Origin: Aporrectodea caliginosa
Lineage: Eukaryota > Annelida > Clitellata > Crassiclitellata > Lumbricidae
Assembly (NCBI GenBank): GCA_020284085.1
Contig: JACEVL010000163.1
Location: 1,770,761-1,834,760 of the forward strand
Reading direction: 5' to 3'
Length of the DNA stretch: 64,000 bases
A program made the translations under genes and the position numbers. The notes under the pieces were generated by a model, which saw nothing but the letters and a program-made list of their open reading frames with translations, was not told the DNA's origin and searched no databases. Shown here piece by piece: positions 22,095 to 33,100 of the stretch (positions within the stretch are counted from its first letter, which is position 1; each line of letters starts with the position of its first letter).

Positions 22095-22967
22095 ATTTGT
22101 TGTGTAAAGTTAATAATAATAAATAAACAATTACATAAGTAAAGTTTAAATTTTTTTTCAGACTGGTGGTTGACTATTACTTTTAGGTTTTTTTAACCAT
22201 TCCATAACCCTAACGAAAACTTTTAGCTAAATAGTAAATAGGTGCACACTATTTAAATACTATTTCAATAGGATCTTTTTCATGACTATTTTAGATAGTG
22301 GCACCAATAGTCATAAAGTATTTAAATACTATTTAATACTATTTAATTGTTTAAATAGTGACAACACTGGTAGTAAACTGAAAGAAGAGGCCCAACAACG
22401 AGAGAAGTGGCGACGTCGGACATTTGAACCTGCCTAACAGGCAGAGAACCACAAGAAGAACACTGGTAGACAGTGCCGCGCTAAGGATAGTGCGGGCTAC
22501 GGTGTTGTGATTATTTTACAAAGTACCCCCGCTGATGACAAAAGGTCCACCACACACCTCAAAACTGCGGGACCGAGTGCTGCAGCACCCTTAACACCAC
22601 ACATTAATTCGGGCCTGTATGTGGGGTCTGAGTATGTCGGTTGTACATTAGGCGTACGTTTAACTTACTTACTTACTTAGCTAGGCCATAGTGTTTTTAT
22701 TAAGTTTACTATTAACTAACTTTTTCGCCAATATTCGATAACTTTGTATGTACAGCGCCGTGCATTTGCCAGCGTTTAATAAAGAACAGACTTACTTACT
22801 TACATTAATACGGTCTAGTTTTATATATAAGGTCGTTGGGTCTGAGTATGTCGATCGTTTGTACGTGAGGCGTACGTTTTACTTGGGAGCTCACTCGCCA
22901 TAGTGAATGTGATGCCCCTTAGTGAAAACCAATGTGTGTTTCAAAATGACAGACATACAAATTTGAC
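22095..22967. repeat. Outer right arm of the large inverted repeat
   Basis: The inverse of 9068-9844, colinear apart from a 96-bp insertion at 22374-22469. Homology fades outside CAAATTTGACCATA near 22967. Confidence 0.85.
22374..22469. mobile_element. 96-bp insertion with 11-bp duplication in the right arm only
   Basis: The sequence AACACTGGTAG at 22363-22373 is repeated at 22459-22469, and the left arm has it once. The insertion therefore happened after the two arms existed. The insert is GA-rich with no feature I recognise. Confidence 0.75.
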
Positions 22968-23235
22968 CATACACAATCACAATAAACACAGTTCATTCCA
23001 AATGTGCAATAAAAATAATTAATTGTCACGTATCTGTAACATACATTAATTTTCAATATTTACGAATAAAAATGTCAATTTTTTTTGTATTTGCATCATA
23101 ATTATAATTATTATTTACCAAAACAGACTCGAAATCAAAGTAAATAAACACGCCTCCATCGTTGGTCAAGTCAATGAATATTTATGAGATGACTTATAGT
23201 CTGTTTCACTGCGACCAGAGGAGTTTTAATAATAT

Positions 23236-23257
23236 GTTCCACTTTGGGAACGTTGTT
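23236..23257. repeat. Third copy of the piggyBac-like end motif
   Basis: ATATGTTCCACTTTGGGAAC followed by GTTG matches the motifs at 7209 and 9009. It stands directly after the receptor stop codon on the minus strand. Its partner end is not evident. Confidence 0.6.
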
Positions 23258-25055
23258 TCAATAATTAAACATCATTTGTCCATCTCTTGGCTGAAGGTAG
23301 CCGTCATCGGTGAGTTCTGCACTCCTTACAGGGGTGGACTGGGGAGTTCAAGCGGCCCGGGAAAAAAACAAAAAGCGGCCCTAACTTCATGACTTTTATT
23401 TTCTTTGTGCATTTTTTCATGCATACCCGAGGGCCAGTGACCTCCAAAGTCATGGGTCACTTTACAAATTACATTATGCAATAACAAAAAACGATAAATC
23501 GCATATATAATTTATAATTATATATAAAATATTAAGAATGCGTCAACTCAAGTTATAAATCCAGGAATTCATTCCCGTTGTGAATGAGTTCATATCGTCA
23601 GTCTTGCCATATGCTAAGCATACTGTGCAAAACAATGCTTTAGATTCTTTACAGTATGACACCCAATTCCTATTGATACCATTGCTTCTGAAAAATACCC
23701 GATACGCATTTGTAAATGGTAGATCAGTTTCACTCACACTAGGTTGTATTGGGTGAAATTTAAAAAACGATTGTAAAGTATTCTGTCGAGGACGTTTGAA
23801 ATAGTAACTGGTGTTTTTATCATCGATAACTGAAGTTTCTGTCACTTCTTCTGAACTATCATTCTCGGCATTTAGATCTGCCACTGCCAGCGTTGTGTTG
23901 TCAGTTAACTCCGACGGCTCCGTAACATTTTCTAAATGTAAGGTGGGAATAAAGTTTGTTGGCACGACTGATTGGACCGAATGCTGATTGTTTTCATCGT
24001 TTCGATTTGTGTCGGGTTGTTTACTTGCAGAAGGTGTTTGTTGAGAGCTGGTGTCTTCAGTTTGAATTGGAGTGGCTTTAAATAAATCGACTAGATTTCG
24101 GCATTTAGCTCCATCTTTACCAAGAATCTTTAGTTTCTTATCTCTTACTTTCTCCGCACCACCTTTACATTTACGTTTCGGATTTATATCACTCATAACC
24201 GTAACATATCTTATTTAATTAATATTACTTATTACTAACTAACAAATTTAAAAGAAATTTTATCAAAACAAACTCAGTGGAAGACGCCGGAAGTAGAATG
24301 GAAGATGTAAATTCTTATCTAACATGGCGGCCGCTGGCTGTACGGAGCACTGTAGGTAAGTAAGTATGCATTGCTCTTTTTCAGTTAATTTACAAACCGG
24401 TTAACCGAAACTAAAAACCGGTTAACCGATGCCGCAATTTTTTGTAAAAAAACCTGTATCATCTGTACTAAATTGATTAAATTATTATATCACCGGTCCT
24501 GGCGGCCCACCGGGAATCTTCCCGGTGTCCCGGCGGCCCAGTCCACCCCTGACTCCTTATGCCAGTTGGATATCTTCTCGTTGGTACAATTTCCACAGCG
24601 ATGGTCTGTTTGCCAGGATTCACTCCGTCATTGATTCTTTTGAATGTTGAAACCACATCTTCATCGTAAGCCACCAGATAATCAGGATCGGCCTCGGTTT
24701 CTTCCTTCGGCTGACGCTCATCTGTTTGGCGACAGTTGGCGTTGACAGCATGGTTTATTGCTCGCTCTACGAGTTCCGGCGGAGCATCGGCATCGGAATT
24801 GATGAAGGTGCTGTCCCGTTTCACTGACCTCTGCGGTGTGTCACTTTTATGAAAAAGTTTCTTGCCAAGAAAGGTCAGTATCGTCAAGTCATTCTCCTGC
24901 TTCATTTTGTGACGCTTGTCAACGAGGACTGCGACCAGAATGATAATGATGACAACGACGACGACACATCCCACGGTAACTCCAATGATCATATCTGTGT
25001 AATCTGTCGTGTAACTCAGACAGCCACCGAGATAAGTATTTCCGCCGACGAATAC
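23258..25055 (-). CDS. Plexin/MET-like receptor, transmembrane and tail exon, split by a hAT element
   Basis: Acceptor TTCGTGTTACAG at 25056, phase 0 from the exon at 29601. The exon starts VFVGGNTYLGGCLSY, the end of the last IPT repeat. A transmembrane helix of about 25 residues (IIGVTVGC then a V/I-rich run) follows, ending in the stop-transfer KRHKMK. About 120 cytosolic residues come next, including DPDYLVAYDED. At RRYPTGIRS the frame enters the hAT element at 24551 and would end at TAA 24477 after about 25 foreign residues. Removing the element and one 8-bp repeat restores an open frame to TGA at 23258-23260, adding 20 residues with DDGYLQPRD. No plexin GAP or kinase domain is present. 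Such receptors normally bind semaphorin-like or growth-factor ligands; the ligand here is unknown. Confidence 0.75.
23329..24551. mobile_element. Non-autonomous hAT element inside the receptor tail exon
   Basis: The ends are CAGGGGTGGACTGGG and the inverse CCCAGTCCACCCCTG. Exact target duplications ACTCCTTA are at 23321-23328 and 24552-24559. It is 1,223 bp and carries part of a transposase on the minus strand. The well-preserved ends and exact duplication suggest a fairly recent insertion. Confidence 0.95.
23543..24196 (-). CDS. N-terminal hAT transposase with TTF-type zinc finger, truncated
   Basis: ATG at 24196, 217 codons, TAA at 23543. It opens with a basic stretch (NPKRKCKGG...KLK), then a long acidic Ser/Thr-rich linker. 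Near residue 165 begins the TTF-type finger common to ZMYM1/ZNF862-like hAT transposases: AYRVFFRSNGINRNWVSYC, then ALFCTVCLAYG, then FTTGMNSW. The catalytic DDE/RNase-H domain and the dimerisation domain are absent, so the element cannot move by itself. It resembles internally deleted hAT derivatives that keep only the DNA-binding part. If translated it could compete for binding to transposon ends; that is speculation. Confidence 0.7.
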   Translation of the reverse strand: MSDINPKRKCKGGAEKVRDKKLKILGKDGAKCRNLVDLFKATPIQTEDTSSQQTPSASKQPDTNRNDENNQHSVQSVVPTNFIPTLHLENVTEPSELTDNTTLAVADLNAENDSSEEVTETSVIDDKNTSYYFKRPRQNTLQSFFKFHPIQPSVSETDLPFTNAYRVFFRSNGINRNWVSYCKESKALFCTVCLAYGKTDDMNSFTTGMNSWIYNLS

Positions 25056-26270
25056 CTGTAACACGAATTGCAGTAGCCTACTCTGAATAAACCATAATAA
25101 TTATTATGCAGTTATGGGCGCAAACAAAGCATCGCGGGGAAGATTATTATTTCAACTTTGAATGTTCAACATGCAACCACGAAACAAATAAAATTGAAAT
25201 ATTCCAAAAGTTACTGACTGCATTGCTCATTTGTTATGTATACCAACATTATACATAGCAAATGCCTGCTACAAAATGTGCAAAGATTTCTACGAATTTT
25301 TAGAAAGCCCCTTGCATAGAATGGACACAGAGCCGTATCATATACAGTGGTGGTTGTGAACACAACAGAAAAACAGTAAAATAATGATTTAATCATTTTT
25401 ACATCAAATTGTCTAGAAGTTATGCATCACAATTATGCACTAGGCCGACATGTAGGCTACTACACAGGAATAACTAGAAGAGTTTACGACTGTATGTAGC
25501 ACTGAATGTCTGATTGTCAAAGCTAGATTATAATTAGCCTAATATGGTACGCATGCTCAAACTGTCTCATATACAATACGCCTTTATTTAGACTTTTGCC
25601 AGGTGCAAAAAAGGCGCTATGTAAATTTTCATTACGTTTAAAACGTTTTAATTGTGCGACGTCTTTTAACATAGGTCATGCGTCCAATGACTGATGATTC
25701 GATCTTCAATTATTATTCTGTTAATTGTAAATAACATTTAGTTGTGTGCATATGTTCTGAGTTCTGACTTGCGAAAGCTTAATGACATAGTTGTAATTGT
25801 AATGGCAAATTTATGTAGCGATGCTTGAAGAGAAACTCTTCACATGCGCTCTTCATCAAGCGCCTACGGAATAAAAGCGTTGAAGGGTCAAGGAACTTAT
25901 GCTGCACGTTGCTATAGGCAATTTATTTCAGAGAGATGGACTGACTACAGCGAAGCTTCTCTGTTTGAATGTGAAAGTTGGGGTCGGTGGGACCATTAGC
26001 TACTTCACCATTTTTCAGCAGAGCAGACATCTGCAGACATCCCTGGCTAAAGGTTCCTATATATACGCTCTGTTGTGAGGTTTTAAAATGTTGTGATGGT
26101 TGGACCAAGAATATGAAAGCACACATTTAAGAGAGATTTAAGAATGGTATCAAGGAGACAGCTTTGGTTCGGTGAGGAACTTATTTTTTCACACCCAACA
26201 ACAGTTGTTTCTCTGATAGAATTCATACTTCTCTACTAAAGGAGTTCCTAGTGTGTCTGCGTTAGTCAGT
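25056..26270. other. Receptor intron, nothing recognised
   Basis: AT-rich intron sequence between the transmembrane exon and the next transposon. The short frames present show no domain. Confidence 0.5.
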
Positions 26271-26278
26271 CGATATAG

Positions 26279-27177
26279 CAGAGATGGGTACGATTAGCTA
26301 GAATTGCTAATCGATTAGAATTAGAATTAGCTCCTGAAATTTGCTAATCGATTAGAATTAGAATTAGCAAAAGCTTCTAGCTAATCGATTAGAATTAGAA
26401 TTATCAGCAGCTAATCGATTAGCAATTAGAATTAGATATCGATAGTTTGATACAGTGTATATATTTCCTTCATGAATTTGTCAAATTTTAATCAAAGCAC
26501 AACAAGTTACTACAGCTAGTTGCTGTAGCCTATTAAAATACATAAAGCTGCAGCCTATTACAATGCCTAAATCTGTAGCTTATTACAATACCTAATGTTG
26601 CACAACTGCTATATGTGAGAACAGTCCACATACCGGCAGGCAACACCACATCGGTCAATACATGCTGCAGTTATTGACATTGCTACTGCATAAGCTCACT
26701 ATTGCATTTTGCAATTATCATATCTTGAATCAGTGCATCACTTAGCCTATTGCGCCTAGCTTTTACGACGTAGCCAGCAGAACTAAATACAAGTTCCATG
26801 GCAGCTGAGGCTGCAGAAAAACAGTGATGATTGAGACGAAGAACATGAAAACGTGAAAAATTTTCAGTGTTACATGAGCAGAATGGACATAGAGCCATGA
26901 CCAGATAATTGAAGTTTGAAACAGCCTTCAGATAAGTTAGTAAGTAAGTATATTCTTCAAACTCAATATTACTAAACTCATTCTTAATGAACGCTTAATT
27001 TTCAGACAGCTAATCGATCAGCTAATCGATTTTCGATTAGCAATTAGCTGCAATTGCTAATCAATTAGAATTAGAATTAGCTTCAGATGACAGCTAATTG
27101 ATTAGAATTAGAATTAGCTGTTTGTCTAATCGATTAGCTAATCGATTAGCATCTAATCGATTAGTTACCCATCTCTG
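26279..27177. mobile_element. hAT element with CGATATAG target duplication
   Basis: The ends are CAGAGATGGGTA and inverse TACCCATCTCTG. The 8-bp repeats CGATATAG are at 26271-26278 and 27178-27185. Both ends are packed with CTAATCGATTAGAATTAG-type repeats. It retains a C-terminal transposase fragment. Confidence 0.92.
26683..26898 (-). pseudogene. hAT transposase dimerisation-domain fragment
   Basis: 71 codons containing SAASAAMELVFSSAGYVVKA then RRNRLSDALIQDMIIAKCN. This is the hAT C-terminal dimerisation motif (A.SA..E..FS.AG, then R..L......L...N). The rest of the transposase is missing. Confidence 0.8.
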
Positions 27178-27444
27178 CGATATAGTAGGAGCTTTGACCT
27201 TTGGTGCAATGGGTCCAATCCTCACAGGCGTTATCAATTTCTCGCGCATTAGGAATCCTAATCATTTCCTTGGTCTCCAGCAAAGGTTTGGGGTTTCTGT
27301 TCTTACACTAAATTGGTTTAGTATTTATCTTAGTGCGTGCATTCAATCAGTGTATTCAATGGTAATTACTGGTCTAAGACTTTGATGACATGTGGTGTTC
27401 CGCAGGGTTCTTCCCTTCTTTACATTGTACACAACCCCACTAGG

Positions 27445-28342
27445 CAGTGTTGTATCAATTACATTGCAAATGTAATTCAATTATAATTGCAATTACATGC
27501 TTGTAAATGTAATTGAATTACAATTACAATTACTTGATTCTGAAAGTAATTGAATTACAATTACATTTTGAATGTAATTCAATTACCAATTACTTTTCAA
27601 TCATTCAGGACTTTAAAATTGGCAAACGATTTAGAATTTTTTTTCAATAATTTTTAATTTACTCTATTTTTAAACTAAAATATCCAATGGGCCAAAGGTT
27701 GCAAATTGTAATCTATATATTCAATTGTATTGTAAGTTTGTCAAGTATCCAAAATACAATTTACAATTATGATCCATTAAAACAAGGTAGAGTTTATTTG
27801 ATTTTAGGAGTAGAAGTTTTTCAAAATGTAGTCTGTTAGAGAACTTAGTTGATTGCGCCTGGGTGAGTGAGTCAATAATGTCTAGCAGTGCTAAATGGAC
27901 GCTCAACTGGAGCTGAAGATGGAAGCTCTGTTATCTGCAGCCGCAGTAAGCTGACTAAGAATGAGTGCATGGCTGCATGGATAGTCTGATAGTGATGGTC
28001 AGCCCTTGCCCTTGGGTCTATCAAAGTGTGCTGTAAGATTGTAAGAGGGTGTAAGGATAGAATAATGATGACAATTATGTTGCCATGCAATCATAATGCA
28101 GAGCAGTTAAGTTTATTCAATTAAAATGGGTGGCCCAGGTCAACCCAGCAGGCTAGCATCTTTGCTGACATTATGAAAGTAATTTGTAATTTACACTTCT
28201 TTCAATTACAAATTACATGCAATATTGTAATTGAAATACAATTACAATTACTGGACTTAAAATGTAATTCAATTACAATTACAAAACTTGTAATTCAATT
28301 ACGTAATTCAATTACATGTATTTCAATTACTGAACAACACTG
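27445..28342. mobile_element. Second copy of the GTAATTGAATTAC-type hAT element
   Basis: Same ends as 5924-7103. The 8-bp repeats CCACTAGG are at 27437-27444 and 28343-28350. It lacks the SINE present in the first copy. The inner sequence (for example GGTGGCCC...GTCAACC) aligns along the whole length. Confidence 0.93.
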
Positions 28343-28350
28343 CCACTAGG

Positions 28351-29033
28351 AACATTGCTTGTCATTCATTCACGGGATATCATTTCTACGCTGGTAATTA
28401 TCTTACATCTTGTATTGTGACCTGTTTGTAAATCTGTTTTTAACGGCCCTTGAGTAGGATCAATCATGTACGCCTGTACGGTGTGTATGGTGGACAAAAA
28501 GGCCAAAGAGGTTCCTACTTGTTCAATCAAAAACTGAATTTATAGTACCGGGTACTCCGCAAAATTATAACATAAAAATAGCTGGCGTCCATGAAGTTTT
28601 GCATAAATACTTAACAGAACGTTTGTGTCACTTGTCTGTCTGAAGCATGAACCTGAGAAGTTTTCTCTGGCGTTTAACCTATTTAGATAATTATAAATAA
28701 TACTCGTCGCTGTGTGGATGCATCATTTAGATGGTTAGATATTTTGATTAATTTTATTCCTCCTACTATGTTGTCTATTTCTTATAGTCCTTAACTGAAC
28801 TGCCTCATTGGTTAAAATTGATTAGTAATGGGATTTAGTACATTCGTAGTTACCAGAGGAAGACAACAATCCGCCTAAGCATTAAGAGCTTTAACAATGC
28901 GTTTTTTATTAGGAACGCTAACAACCGCCGTTCCTCACACAAGAAACTGGAAACCTAGGTCTGCTGAGCCGCAGCATATAATACGTATAACTGCGACAGC
29001 AAATCTAAGGTAATTAGATGGATAAAAGACTAT
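28351..29033. other. Receptor intron, nothing recognised
   Basis: No coding potential or repeat structure seen. Confidence 0.45.
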
Positions 29034-29174
29034 GAAAGTGAAGGCAATTCAGAAGACAGTACGAGGCAGTGAGTTAGGCAAATACGATTACACGATCCAA
29101 CTAGTTGAACGCCGTGTAATCGTATTTGCCTAACTCACTGCCTCGTACTGACTTCTGAATTGCCTTCACTTTCA
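29034..29174. repeat. Near-perfect hairpin with 60-bp arms
   Basis: Arms 29034-29094 and 29114-29174 are inverse copies (GTGAAGGCAATTCAGAAG..., GAGGCAGTGAGTTAGGCAAA) with about one mismatch around an 18-base loop. Probably a small foldback element. No target duplication was recognised. Confidence 0.85.
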
Positions 29175-29600
29175 CGGCAAGACCTCGAATAGCGTCACAG
29201 TGCAATGTTTTGAGTTATCCATCACAGATATAGAATATGTGACCGACAGATTATGTATGTAGTTTAAGTAGTTATGCACCTTAGTACTGTAGTACATGTT
29301 AATCAGTCTTTCATCCCATTAATTATAATTATCTTAGGTTTTATGTCGAAGCCTTAAAAGTGCCTTGAATCAGACGGCGTAAAGTTTGGAATGATGCTAT
29401 TCTGAATGCAAGGTTGTTTTTGCTGTATCATCAATTCATGTAATATATCACGTGAGTTGTTTTGACCTTAGCATGATATTATGCATTGTGATGTTGCGTG
29501 GTTCAGTGTAATGTGGCATGATATCATGACATGTTATATTATTGTAATATGTCGTAATTTTACTTAAATGTGTTGGTTATGGAACTTATGGTTACATTAC
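29175..29600. other. Receptor intron, nothing recognised
   Basis: AT-rich sequence with repeated ATATCATGACATGTTATATT-like words. No gene visible. Confidence 0.4.
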
Positions 29601-29780
29601 CTTGACGGGATGCGAATCAGAAGCAGACACGCAGAAACTTGAACTGTCGTTTTTTGGTGGCTCTTCTTTCGGCGGTTGACATTGGAGTTCATTGTCTGTA
29701 AGACTGGTCACATTGCACGGCGCACTGCTGACGAAAACCTGATAATCTCCCATCGAACAACCATACATAAGGTGGCTGCC
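29601..29780 (-). CDS. Plexin/MET-like receptor exon, last IPT repeat
   Basis: 180 bp bounded by acceptor GTTTGTTTTGTAG (29781) and donor AAG|GTAATG (29600), phase 0 on both sides. The 60 residues begin GSHLMYGCSMGDYQVFV and include APCNVTSL, ELQCQPPKEEPP and FCVSASDSHPVK. The spacing of G.HL, the V.VG-like strand, PC.VT and L.C.PP is that of the membrane-proximal IPT/TIG repeat of plexins and MET. It joins in phase to the transmembrane exon at 25055 and to the exon at 36467. Confidence 0.75.
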
Positions 29781-30117
29781 CTACAAAACAAACAAATGAC
29801 ATCAGTAACATAGCGCTAGTTAGACTCATTTTATTTCGGTAGGTGACGCATCTATCGCACTATATTCCCGTGTAGTCCAACACGTGGCCTTCGAGCATTC
29901 GACCCGCGGGCATGAGACTTAATTTGCCGTGTACAAATTGGTTTTAATGACTTGCGTCTTACAAGTCCCATATTAATCTATTAGATGTTTTCCCGTCCTA
30001 AGAAGGTAAAATAACCTCGATGAGGATATCAGCCCGCAAGTCTCATGCCCGCGGGTCGAATGCTCGAAGGCCACGTGTTGGACTACACGGGAATATAGTG
30101 CGATAGATGCGTCACCT

Positions 30118-33100
30118 CATCATCATCATCATCAGGATCCATGGGCCAAAAGCCCGTAGGTGTCCAATGCAAATTTCATCATCTGTTTCCATAATCCTCT
30201 GTCTTGCGCCAATACACTCAAACTGTGTAGGTCTTGTTTGCACCAATCCCTGATGTCATCAGTCCATTCCCTGTTAGGTCTTCCTCTTCGTCCACTTCCA
30301 TCCATCATACCCATCATGACAGTTTTTATTTTTCTATTATTGTCCATTCTACATATATGTCCAAACAGACCCAATTTCCTTCTCATTACTGACTGTATTA
30401 GATCTTCCTTTATATGTAATCTTCTTCGGACCTCCTTATTTGTCACCTTCATTGTCCAATTCAGATGCAATATTCTTCTATAACAGTACATTTCAAAAGC
30501 CAGGATTTTATCACGATCAGTCTTTTTAATTGTCCAGGCCTCACACGCATAAAGAGCTGTACTAAACACGCATGTTTTCAAGACATTCAGCTTTGTCTTA
30601 TAACTAATTTGCTTACTATTCCAGATGGAATTTAGTCCTGCCATAACTCCCTTTGCCTTTGCTATTCTTGCCTTTATGTCCTTTGTACAATCACTATTCC
30701 ATGTTAACAGACTACCTAAGTACACAAATTCTGTTACATTCTCCATCACCTCATCTTGCACTTTTATTTCCCTGTCTATTGTCTTCTTGCCAAATACCAT
30801 TATTTTTGTTTTATCCACATTTATTTTTAATCCAGCCCGTTGTGCAGATGTGTTCAGTGCGCAAACATTTTCCTGTAGCTTCTCACAACTATTCTCCAGC
30901 AAGTCAATGTCATCTGCAAATTTTAGGTTATTAATCAGTTCTCCCTGTACGGAGATTCCAGTTCCATTGTCTTGTATATCTTCCATGACTCTTTCCAAGT
31001 AAGTGATGAATGTATTGGGTGAAATTGGATCTCCTTGCCTTGTCCCTATCGTAGTTAAAAACCATTCTCCTATTTCCCGTCCCACCTTCACTGCAGATTT
31101 TGATCTGTCACCAATGTTTTTTAGTATTTGTATCAGTCTGTTTCCTACTCCATATGACTTTAGTACTGCCCATGTCACGTCATGCTTGATGGAATCAAAT
31201 GCCTTCTGAAAGTCCACGAAACAATTATAGACAGGCTTGTTTTTTCTCTTGGCTTTTTCAGCAATCAACCTTAACATCAGAATTGGTTGGACTGTGCTTC
31301 TATCTTTTCTAAATCCTGCTTGTTCATCAGACATATATTCCTCCGTTTTTGCCTTCAGACGACTCAACAAAATTGTCATGGGTACTTTCCCCATATGGTT
31401 TATCAGTGCTATAGTTCTATAGTTCTTACATAATGTTAAGTCTCCTTTCTTAGGTATTGTTACAAGTATGGACTTCGTCCATTCCTCTGGTACTGTTCCC
31501 TCTTGCCACACTTGGTTACATATTCCCTGAATTGTCCTTATCATATCCCTTCCTCCAGCTTTTATCATTTCTCCTGTTATTCCATCTGTTCCAGGACTTT
31601 TGTTTTTCTTCAGCTGGTTCACCGCCCTTTCCACTTCCTCGTATAGAATATCATCCTTCTCGTCATCTTCAGCTGGTGGAGTTATCTCTCGCAGTTCTTC
31701 AAGCAGCTTTTTATTTGTTACCTCCGTCTCACTATATAGCTCACTGCAGTATTCTGTCCATCTTTCTTTTATCTTTTCTTTGTCCATCAAGGTATTTCCA
31801 TACTTGTCTCTAATTGCTGTCTGTTTTGGTTGCCATTTCCTAGTTATAGTTTTTATCAGTTTAAACACTTCCCTTGTTTTGTACTCGCCTGCATATTTTT
31901 CAATGTCACAACATTGTTTCTGCAACCAGTTCTCCTTATCCTTCCTAGCTGATGACCTTACTACATTACATAATTTTTTATACTCTTGTGTAGCTTGTTC
32001 AGATTCCTTGGCCTTTAGTCTCATCTTCCTTTTTTCTTTAGCTAGTTCTAATGTTTGGTCACTTATCCATTTATTCTTTGGTTGTTCTGCTAAAGGTATA
32101 GTTGCTTCCACTGCCTGTTCTATGATCTCACCAAGTATGGTCACCTTCCTTTCCATATCAAGTTGTTCCAATTCTGCATCTTTGATTCTCTGTTCTATTT
32201 CTTTCTCATACTGTGCCCGCACCTCCACATTATCAAGTATTTGGATGTTTCTCTTCTTTGCATAATGCTTACTTGGTATGTGTCTCAGCTTCAACTTCAG
32301 ATTACACAGCACCAAATTATGATCAGAAGATATGTCAGCTCCTCGGAATGTTCTACACAGCTTAACTGATGTTATCCACCTTTTATCAATCAATATTAAG
32401 TCTATCATATTGGTATGTTTTCCATCTGGTGATGTCCAAGTGTATTTCCTGCAGTCTTTTTGTTTGAATTTAGTGTTGCAGATCACCATTTGATATTTAG
32501 CTGCAAAATCCAATAGTCTTTCTCCTCTCTCATTTCTTGTTCCATACCCATATTTTAACATTATGTGTTCCCATCCTACATTATCCTTGCCGATCTTTGC
32601 ATTCCAATCTCCACAAATAATCTTGATATCTTTTCTTGGCAAATCTTTCATTGTCCTCTCCAGATTCTCGTAGAACTCTTCAATATCTTCATCTGTGCTA
32701 TCCGCTGTTGGTGCGTATATTTGAATAACTGATATGTTCAGAGGTTGTCCATTAAATCTAGCCACAATTATCCTGGAGTTAACTGGCTTATATCCTAATA
32801 ATGCTGCCCTTGCCTTCGAGTTTAATAAAAATCCGACACCTCTCTGGTGGTCATGTTCCTCACCTGACCATATCACTTCACCATTATTTAATTCTCCACT
32901 CCCAGTCCATCTCATTTCTGACAATCCTAGGATGTCATAACGATATGTTCCCATTTCATTCCTCAACAACTCCAACTGCCCTGTTGCCCACAATGTCCTC
33001 ACATTCCATGTTCCAACTGTTAGTCCTTGTTTTGTCATTTTCAGTCTCTGCTGATCACTCCGTTTTCCGGTAGCCAACTTTTCGACCCAACCCCGGTCAA

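Larger units (their letters stand above)
9068..22967. mobile_element. 13.9 kb inverted-repeat element with satellite-filled arms
   Basis: Two long inverted arms (about 9068-12250 and 17884-22967) enclose a core of 5.6 kb. Outer parts of the arms match base for base over about 770 bp. Shared blocks include CATTTTGAAACACACATTGG near the outer edge, the CGTGCATTTGCC-type block, TGCAGCACTCGGTCCCGCAG, the CAGTGTTGTCACTATTTAAA block and an AT-rich inner part. Next to that, each arm holds a tandem array of a 185-bp unit, in opposite orientation on the two sides. The core carries a broken minus-strand gene with Ulp1-like protease and PHD segments. I see a large DNA transposon or an inverted duplication built around one. 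A clear target-site duplication at the outermost ends was not found, so the limits are approximate. Confidence 0.7.

Noticed and set aside
9574..22370. A complete hAT element with CAGTGTTGTCAC ends spanning the satellite structure
   Set aside because: The flanking bases are inverse copies (CTAC and GTAG) and not direct 8-bp repeats, and arm homology continues outside. The motif is internal to the arms.
24477..25055. Native receptor C terminus ending at 24477
   Set aside because: The last 25 codons lie inside the hAT element. The 8-bp duplication and the open empty-site frame show that the original end was at 23258.
30160..32369. Several plus-strand frames of 60-220 codons
   Set aside because: They are antisense shadows of the intact LINE reading frame on the minus strand.
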